Assembly: GCA_963714325.1 (NCBI GenBank)
Contig: CAVQOB010000017.1
Coordinates: 1 to 64,000, forward strand
From: CAVQOB01 sp963714325
GTDB lineage: Bacteria > Pseudomonadota > Alphaproteobacteria > Rhizobiales > Hyphomicrobiaceae
DNA: 64,000 nt
Direction: 5' to 3'
The translations under genes and the position numbers were made by a program. A model generated the notes under the pieces. It saw nothing but the letters and a program-made list of their open reading frames with translations, was not told where the DNA came from and ran no database searches. Shown one piece after another: positions 59,679-64,000 of this stretch; the stretch's first letter is position 1; each line of letters begins with the position of its first letter.

Positions 59679-60446
59679 TCACGGCAGGTACAAGCCGCCA
59701 TTGATGTGGATGGTCTGTCCGGTAATGAAGCGCCCGGTCGGCAGGCAGAGCGTGCGGACCATCGCGGCCACTTCCTCGAATGTGCCCTCGCGACCGACGA
59801 GCGGGTGGCCGCCGCCCGGGATCTTGCCGCCGCCGCCAGACGTCGCGCTGCGCTTGCCGCCGATCTTGCCGGGTGCGACGCAGTTGGCAGTGATGCCTTG
59901 ACTGGCGAATTCGACGGCCAGCGCCTTGGTCAATCCGACGAGGCCGGCCTTCGCGGTCGTCACGTGCGCGCGGTCTGCGGCGCCCGTGTGCGCGGTCATG
60001 CCGCCGATGTTGATGATAGTGCCGCCGCCGTTCGCCCGCATGTGCGGGATGACTGAGCGCGAGCACAGGAATGCGCCATCGAGGACGACATCAAGCACGG
60101 CTCGCCAATCGGCATAGGTCATACTCTCGAACGGGGCATCTTTCCGGATCGCAGCATTGTTGATCAGAATATCGATCCTGCCAAAGCGCTTGATGATGTC
60201 GGCGATCATGGCTTGCACGGCCGCTTCGTCGGTTACATCAGCGAGGAACACGCCCGAGGCAACGCCCACCTTGGCGATATCAGCGGCAGCGGCTTCGGCC
60301 TCGTCGCGCGATGACCGCGCATTGATGGCAATGGCGCAGCCCTCCTCAGCGAGAGCCAAAGCCATGGCGCGTCCGATCCGGCGCACGCCGCCTGTCACCA
60401 GAGCAACTTTGCCAGCCAGTGCTTTTCCATGACCCGCTTCCGCCAT
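59679..60446 (-). CDS. SDR family protein with Ser and Tyr of the active site replaced
   Basis: A 255-residue SDR fold with an intact cofactor loop TGGVRRIG and NNAA. The active-site serine position reads INIGGMTAH (Gly) and the Y-x-x-x-K position reads V162-T-T-A-K166, so Tyr is Val while Lys is kept. GMTAHTGAADRAHV recurs in a subgroup of SDRs near tricarboxylate transporters (remembered, not verified). ATG 60446 is preferred: AGGGGA lies 6 bases upstream, while ATG 60452 would be immediately next to it. It is 3 bp from the convergent PrpD stop and just before tctC. Confidence 0.82.
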   Translation of the reverse strand: MAEAGHGKALAGKVALVTGGVRRIGRAMALALAEEGCAIAINARSSRDEAEAAAADIAKVGVASGVFLADVTDEAAVQAMIADIIKRFGRIDILINNAAIRKDAPFESMTYADWRAVLDVVLDGAFLCSRSVIPHMRANGGGTIINIGGMTAHTGAADRAHVTTAKAGLVGLTKALAVEFASQGITANCVAPGKIGGKRSATSGGGGKIPGGGHPLVGREGTFEEVAAMVRTLCLPTGRFITGQTIHINGGLYLP

Positions 60447-60460
60447 CTCCATTCCCCTGT

Positions 60461-61441
60461 TCAACGGATCACTTTCAACCCGGCATTTTTGAGTATTTCG
60501 CGCAGGCGGTCCTCGTAAACGCTGAGGCCCTGTGCCGTTTCAACACTGCGGGCGAATGCGTCCTCGAACTGATTGTCGGCCAAATATTTTTGCCAGGTCG
60601 GCGACTTCGCGACTTTTTCGAATAAGTCCTCGTAGAATTTCACAGCCTCCTTCGGCATGTCCGGTGGTCCAACGAAGCCGCGCATCTGTGGGACATGCGG
60701 CACGTCAAACCCCGCCTCCTTCAACGTTGGCACATCGCCATAGCCGGTGAGGCGCCTCTCCGCGATCTGTGCGATGGCCCGCATCTTGCCTGCGCGGATC
60801 ATTTCACCAGCCTCGCTCGGCTCGATGATCATCATGTCGACGTGACCGCCGAGCAGGGCCGAGACGCGCTCAGCGCCGGTTGGGAACGAAATGAAATTCC
60901 AACGTGCGCCGGTATGTCCCATCAAGACGTGGCGCACGATCGCGTCACGGGCAAGCGGCGATCCTCCGGATTGCTTGATTTTGCCGGGATCCTTCTTGGC
61001 GGCGTCGATGATTTCAGACAACGTCTTGTAAGGGCTGTCAGCGCGAACCGCGAACACCGCCGGCTCGATCACCAGCCGCACGACCGAGGTCATATCCTTG
61101 AACGAACTCTTCATCTCCGCCTGGACCAGCGGATTGGCGATCCAGACACTGGTGAAAAGCCCGATCGTGTTGGGATCGCCCTTTTTTTCCACAATATATG
61201 ACATCGCCGTCGCGCCGCCGCCGCCAATCTTGTGGTTGACCTGGATGCGGACCGGGGAAAGGTTTTCCTTCTCGACGGCCGAGATAAACGCGCGTGCGAA
61301 TGCGTCGGGACCCGCTCCCGGCCCCGAATGTACGACCAAGTCGATGGGTTTGGTGGGCTTGTATTCAGCCTGACCGAAGGCCGGCGTTGCGATAAGGGTC
61401 GTGAGCGCTGTCACGCCTGCCACGAATGTACGCCGATTCAT
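60461..61441 (-). CDS. tctC: Tripartite tricarboxylate transporter substrate-binding protein TctC
   Basis: Periplasmic receptor of a TTT transporter, 326 residues. The signal peptide (NRRTFVAGVTALTTLIATPAFGQA) is followed by PTKPIDLVVHSGPGAGPDAFARAFI, a variant of the usual IVP-F-x-A-G-G loop, and by SPVRIQVNHKIGGGGATAMSYIV and GDVPTLKEAGFDV. An AGGAGG is placed 7-8 bases before ATG 61441. It lies 37 bp after tctA. The ligand is a carboxylic acid, with type unknown. Confidence 0.9.
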   Translation of the reverse strand: MNRRTFVAGVTALTTLIATPAFGQAEYKPTKPIDLVVHSGPGAGPDAFARAFISAVEKENLSPVRIQVNHKIGGGGATAMSYIVEKKGDPNTIGLFTSVWIANPLVQAEMKSSFKDMTSVVRLVIEPAVFAVRADSPYKTLSEIIDAAKKDPGKIKQSGGSPLARDAIVRHVLMGHTGARWNFISFPTGAERVSALLGGHVDMMIIEPSEAGEMIRAGKMRAIAQIAERRLTGYGDVPTLKEAGFDVPHVPQMRGFVGPPDMPKEAVKFYEDLFEKVAKSPTWQKYLADNQFEDAFARSVETAQGLSVYEDRLREILKNAGLKVIR

Positions 61442-61478
61442 GAACTGTCCTCCTGATGTCTTTCTTCGAATTTGCAAC

Positions 61479-62987
61479 TCATGCTGTTGGTTTTGGGTTG
61501 GCGCGAGTATATCGGCTTCGCCTACACAAGGGCATCAGCAGCACGAGGACTGCTAAGCCGAGCAGGCCGGCCGAGATCGGCCGCGACACAAGAATAGACA
61601 AATCGCCTTGCGACATCATCAGTGATTGGCGCAGCGCCCGCTCCATCGTGTCGCCAAGGACAAAGCCGAGGATCAGCGGCGCGGTCGGGAAGCCAAGGCG
61701 GCTCATAAGGAACCCGAGCAGGCCAAAACCAGCGAGCAGCCAAAGGTGAAGCATGATGTTGCTGACGGTGTAGACGCCGACCATCGAAATGCCGAGGATC
61801 ACCGGGAAGAGCACATAGACCGGTATGCGCAAAACCTGGGCGAACAGTGGGACCAGTGGTAGGTTGAGCAGCAGCAACATGACGTTGCCGATGTACATGC
61901 TGGCGACCAGCCCCCAGAACAGATCCGGCTGTTCCTGCATCAGCAACGGTCCGGGTTTGAGACCCCAGAGCACGAGTGCCGACAGCAGGATCGCCGTCGT
62001 GCCACCGCCGGGAATGCCAAGGGTCAACAGCGGCACCAGCGCGCCACCTGTATCGGCATTGTTGGCGCCTTCGGGCGCCGCCAGCCCTTCCGGAACGCCG
62101 GTGCCGAATTTCTCCGGGTGACGCGACACCGCCTTTTCAATCGCATAGGAAATGAATGAGGCGATCGATGATCCCGCACCCGGCAATACACCGATTACGA
62201 ACCCGACGATCGAGCCGTTGAGGAAGGCAAACCGGCAAGCCTTCAATTCGTCCCAGCTCGGCAAGAGATTGCGCAGGCCGCGTGGTACCGGCAGAACATG
62301 CGATTCCTCGCGCGCACAAATACTGTTGAGCACTTCGCCAACCGCAAAGACACCGATCGCGATGATCATGAAGTCGATCCCGTTCAGCATCGACGATTGA
62401 CCGAAGGTGAAGCGGCTCTGCGCGGTGAAGAGGTCAGTTCCGATGCTGGTCAGCCAGAGCCCAACCAGCATCGACAGCGCGGCCTTCAACGGCGAATTGC
62501 CCGCCAAAAGCACCACCAGCGCCAAGCCAAGACTCATCAGCGCAAAGTATTCGGGCGAACTGAACGACAACGCAAAGGCGGCGACGGGCGGCGCAACCAG
62601 CGTCAACAGGATCACGCCAACGGTTCCCGCAATGAACGAGGCGATGGCCGCGATGCCGAGTGCTGCGCCGGCGCGACCCTTCCGCGCCATCTGATAACCG
62701 TCGATACAGCTGACAACGGATGAGGCTTCGCCTGGGATGTTGAGCAGGATCGATGTCGTTGAGCCGCCGTATTTTGCGCCGTAGTAAATCCCGCACAGCA
62801 TGATCATGCCGCCGGTCGGGCCCAAACTGTAGGTGACGGGCATGAGCATCGCGATTGTCGCGGATGGTCCGAGCCCTGGCATGATGCCGACGATAGTGCC
62901 AAGAACGCAGCCGACAAAACACAGGAATAGGTTCGTTGGCTGCAGCGCGACAGAAAATCCCTGGATGAGCCCGGCCATGACATCCAT
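61479..62987 (-). CDS. tctA: Tripartite tricarboxylate transporter large permease TctA
   Basis: The 502-residue, twelve-segment permease of the TTT family. It opens FVGCVLGTIVGIMPGLGPSATIAMLMP, followed by IMLCGIYYGAKYGGSTTSILLNIPGEASSVVSC. Both P-G-L-G-P and YGGSTTSILLNIPGE are the diagnostic loops. The later segments carry PEGLAAPEGANNADTGGALVPLLTLGIPGGGTTAILL, the second copy of the same loop. The start overlaps the tctB stop by 1 base. Together with tctB and tctC it forms a complete transporter. Confidence 0.94.
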   Translation of the reverse strand: MDVMAGLIQGFSVALQPTNLFLCFVGCVLGTIVGIMPGLGPSATIAMLMPVTYSLGPTGGMIMLCGIYYGAKYGGSTTSILLNIPGEASSVVSCIDGYQMARKGRAGAALGIAAIASFIAGTVGVILLTLVAPPVAAFALSFSSPEYFALMSLGLALVVLLAGNSPLKAALSMLVGLWLTSIGTDLFTAQSRFTFGQSSMLNGIDFMIIAIGVFAVGEVLNSICAREESHVLPVPRGLRNLLPSWDELKACRFAFLNGSIVGFVIGVLPGAGSSIASFISYAIEKAVSRHPEKFGTGVPEGLAAPEGANNADTGGALVPLLTLGIPGGGTTAILLSALVLWGLKPGPLLMQEQPDLFWGLVASMYIGNVMLLLLNLPLVPLFAQVLRIPVYVLFPVILGISMVGVYTVSNIMLHLWLLAGFGLLGFLMSRLGFPTAPLILGFVLGDTMERALRQSLMMSQGDLSILVSRPISAGLLGLAVLVLLMPLCRRSRYTRANPKPTA

Positions 62988-63469
62988 TAGAACCCAAGCC
63001 TTCCCGTGGGCAATTCAATGCCGAGTGCGAACGGGAACAACAGATAGAAACCGGCACCGCAACCCAGTGCGGTCAATGCGGCTTTATGGATGGGTTGGCG
63101 GAAGATCGCGAGCACGAGGAAGAAGGTCAGGAGCATGAGACTGACGACGAAACCGAGGATCGGTATAACGGCGACAGCAGACGTGAAGGCGGCCCAGGTC
63201 AGGAGTGCGAGCCCCAGCCCGAGTTGGTTGCCGGCGAGTGATTCAGGAGTGCCTTGGCGATGTGTGGCCTGTTTCATCCAGGAACTCATAACCAGACAGA
63301 CAGAAAGAAAGGAAATTGCGATGCCATAGCCGAGCGGGAAAAAGCCTGGTCCTGGACCGTCGCTGCCGACAATCTCCCAGCCGAGCGACTGTGTAATGAT
63401 GTACGCACCGAGCCCGGCCAATAACGCACCGGTGAGCACGTCGCTCCAGCGCGCCATCGTTGCCATCAT
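62987..63469 (-). CDS. tctB: Tripartite tricarboxylate transporter small permease TctB
   Basis: A 160-residue, four-segment small membrane subunit: RWSDVLTGALLAGLGAYIITQS, then GPGPGFFPLGYGIAISFLSVCLV, where the PGFFP loop is the TctB signature, and the hydrophobic C-terminal half VIPILGFVVSLMLLTFFLVLAIF. It is the first gene of the tctBAC-type operon. A poorly defined site (GATCAGAGACC on the coding strand) lies ahead of ATG 63469; the ATG two codons inside is also possible. Confidence 0.88.
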   Translation of the reverse strand: MMATMARWSDVLTGALLAGLGAYIITQSLGWEIVGSDGPGPGFFPLGYGIAISFLSVCLVMSSWMKQATHRQGTPESLAGNQLGLGLALLTWAAFTSAVAVIPILGFVVSLMLLTFFLVLAIFRQPIHKAALTALGCGAGFYLLFPFALGIELPTGRLGF

Positions 63470-64000
63470 GGTCTCTGATCCTCCCCAGATCGCCTATTGA
63501 TGGCCGGTTCTTGATCAGTGGCGCACCTGGGGAAAGCTTAGCCCACGCTGGCGCGAAGCGCTACCGTGAGCTGGCTCGAACACATAGGCTTGCCGCCTAA
63601 TGGCATGGCTCGGATGTGACAGGTTATTATTTGCAGATGCTGAATTGTCAGGCGCTAAATTGTCAGACGCTGTACTGTTCAGCATTGCGTCAGGAGGCGC
63701 GGCACCCTCGGCGGTGTGAGGCCGTGGCGCTCAAGCTCTTGGTCAAGCAGCGATCGCTTTCGCTTGTTTGCTTAACCAAGCGACAATGCAAACCGCTTGG
63801 CAGATGCCAAGTCGCACCCCGGCCAGTCAGCCTGCAGCACGGTGTTGCAGGCTATGGGCATCTTTTGGGCCATGAACGCATCGGCGATCGACATTCGGTC
63901 GCCGCACTTTGTTCATGCCGCCGCGCGCCGGCCGTTCGGATCGTTGCTGCGATCACCGGGGCGGGTTGTGGCAGCGTCACTACGACGATGTTCCGTCGCT
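63470..64000. other. Terminal stretch without a supported gene
   Basis: This is 531 bp up to the window end. It holds a small 15-bp tandem repeat (63639-63683), a compact hairpin CTTGGCA-GA-TGCCAAG (63796-63811) and GCCTGCA/TGCAGGC at 63830-63852. A 40-codon minus-strand frame near 63890-63770 reads GDRMSIADAFMAQKM, faintly like a glutathione S-transferase C-terminus, but too short to call. The promoter of the tct operon should lie in the first part. Confidence 0.45.
63639..63683. repeat. Three-copy 15-bp imperfect tandem repeat
   Basis: Units GCTGAATTGTCAGGC, GCTAAATTGTCAGAC and GCTGTACTGTTCAGC lie end to end. They are in phase with a 15-bp period, that is, about 1.5 helical turns. The position is 170-215 bp upstream of tctB, so they could be a regulator array or a chance array. 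Confidence 0.6.

Noticed and set aside
63770..63900. Short minus-strand frame resembling a glutathione S-transferase C-terminus
   Set aside because: Only about 40 codons with a single loosely matching motif; an upstream stop ends it, so it cannot be supported.
1..64000. CRISPR arrays, cas genes, prophage or integrase genes
   Set aside because: No regularly spaced direct repeats of 25-40 bp with unique spacers and no recognisable integrase, cas or phage structural proteins were seen. The only regular array has a 17-bp period with no spacers.

Overview
The window looks like chromosomal DNA of an alphaproteobacterium, most likely Hyphomicrobiales (Rhizobiales). It is GC-rich (roughly 60-65% by eye), dense in solute-binding-protein transporters (TRAP, TTT, Liv-type and taurine/nitrate-type ABC), and carries short palindromic intergenic repeats of the kind common in that order. 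The lifestyle suggested is a free-living degrader of aromatic, alicyclic and carboxylic acids. No genus can be fixed from the sequence.

Layout. 0-4.5 kb: a split transketolase followed by a TRAP transporter (DctP-Q-M), all on +. The first ~0.8 kb carries many single-base frame breaks. 4.5-13.3 kb: a GNAT enzyme between two inverted copies of a ~180-bp repeat, two tandem secreted NTF2-like proteins, a 17-bp tandem repeat, a coiled-coil exported protein, a membrane methyltransferase, a peptidoglycan-binding lipoprotein, isovaleryl-CoA dehydrogenase and an HtrA-like protease. 13.4-24.5 kb: a complete Liv-type ABC transporter (livKHMGF) beside two KstD-like flavoproteins, an AroE-like dehydrogenase with altered substrate serines, and two TIM-barrel isomerase-like proteins. 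This is probably uptake and breakdown of a cyclic carboxylic acid.

24.5-36.9 kb: a long minus-strand catabolic operon. It holds a small helical protein, a taurine/nitrate-type ABC importer, a cupin, a Rieske oxygenase, an SDR, an alpha/beta hydrolase, an IclR regulator, an extradiol dioxygenase, a second SDR and a ThDP enzyme. This fits meta-cleavage of an imported aromatic compound. A palindromic operator candidate lies in the divergent promoter shared with a TTT-type binding protein. 37-43 kb: a CAU tRNA (probably Ile2), a SIMPL protein, an amidohydrolase, a GNAT, an IlvD/Edd sugar-acid dehydratase with a 20-bp palindrome upstream, an Uma2 nuclease and an NTF2-like protein.

43.3-49.8 kb: a tungsten aldehyde oxidoreductase locus (aorA, aorB, aorC, a MoaD-like protein and a MoeA/MobA-type fusion). 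It is interrupted by a GIY-YIG nuclease cassette bounded by ~30-bp inverted repeats, and aorB carries one frame break. 49.9-58.3 kb: azlC/azlD, an Rhs remnant, and an unusual pair made of a secreted caspase-propeller protein and a secreted cysteine-rich repeat protein. 58.3-64 kb: an MmgE/PrpD protein, an SDR lacking the catalytic Tyr, and a tripartite tricarboxylate transporter (tctC, tctA, tctB).

Best candidates for new biology: the caspase/cysteine-rich secreted pair, the GIY-YIG inverted-repeat cassette inside the aor operon, the AroE-like/KstD-like alicyclic pathway, and the SDRs with degenerate active sites.
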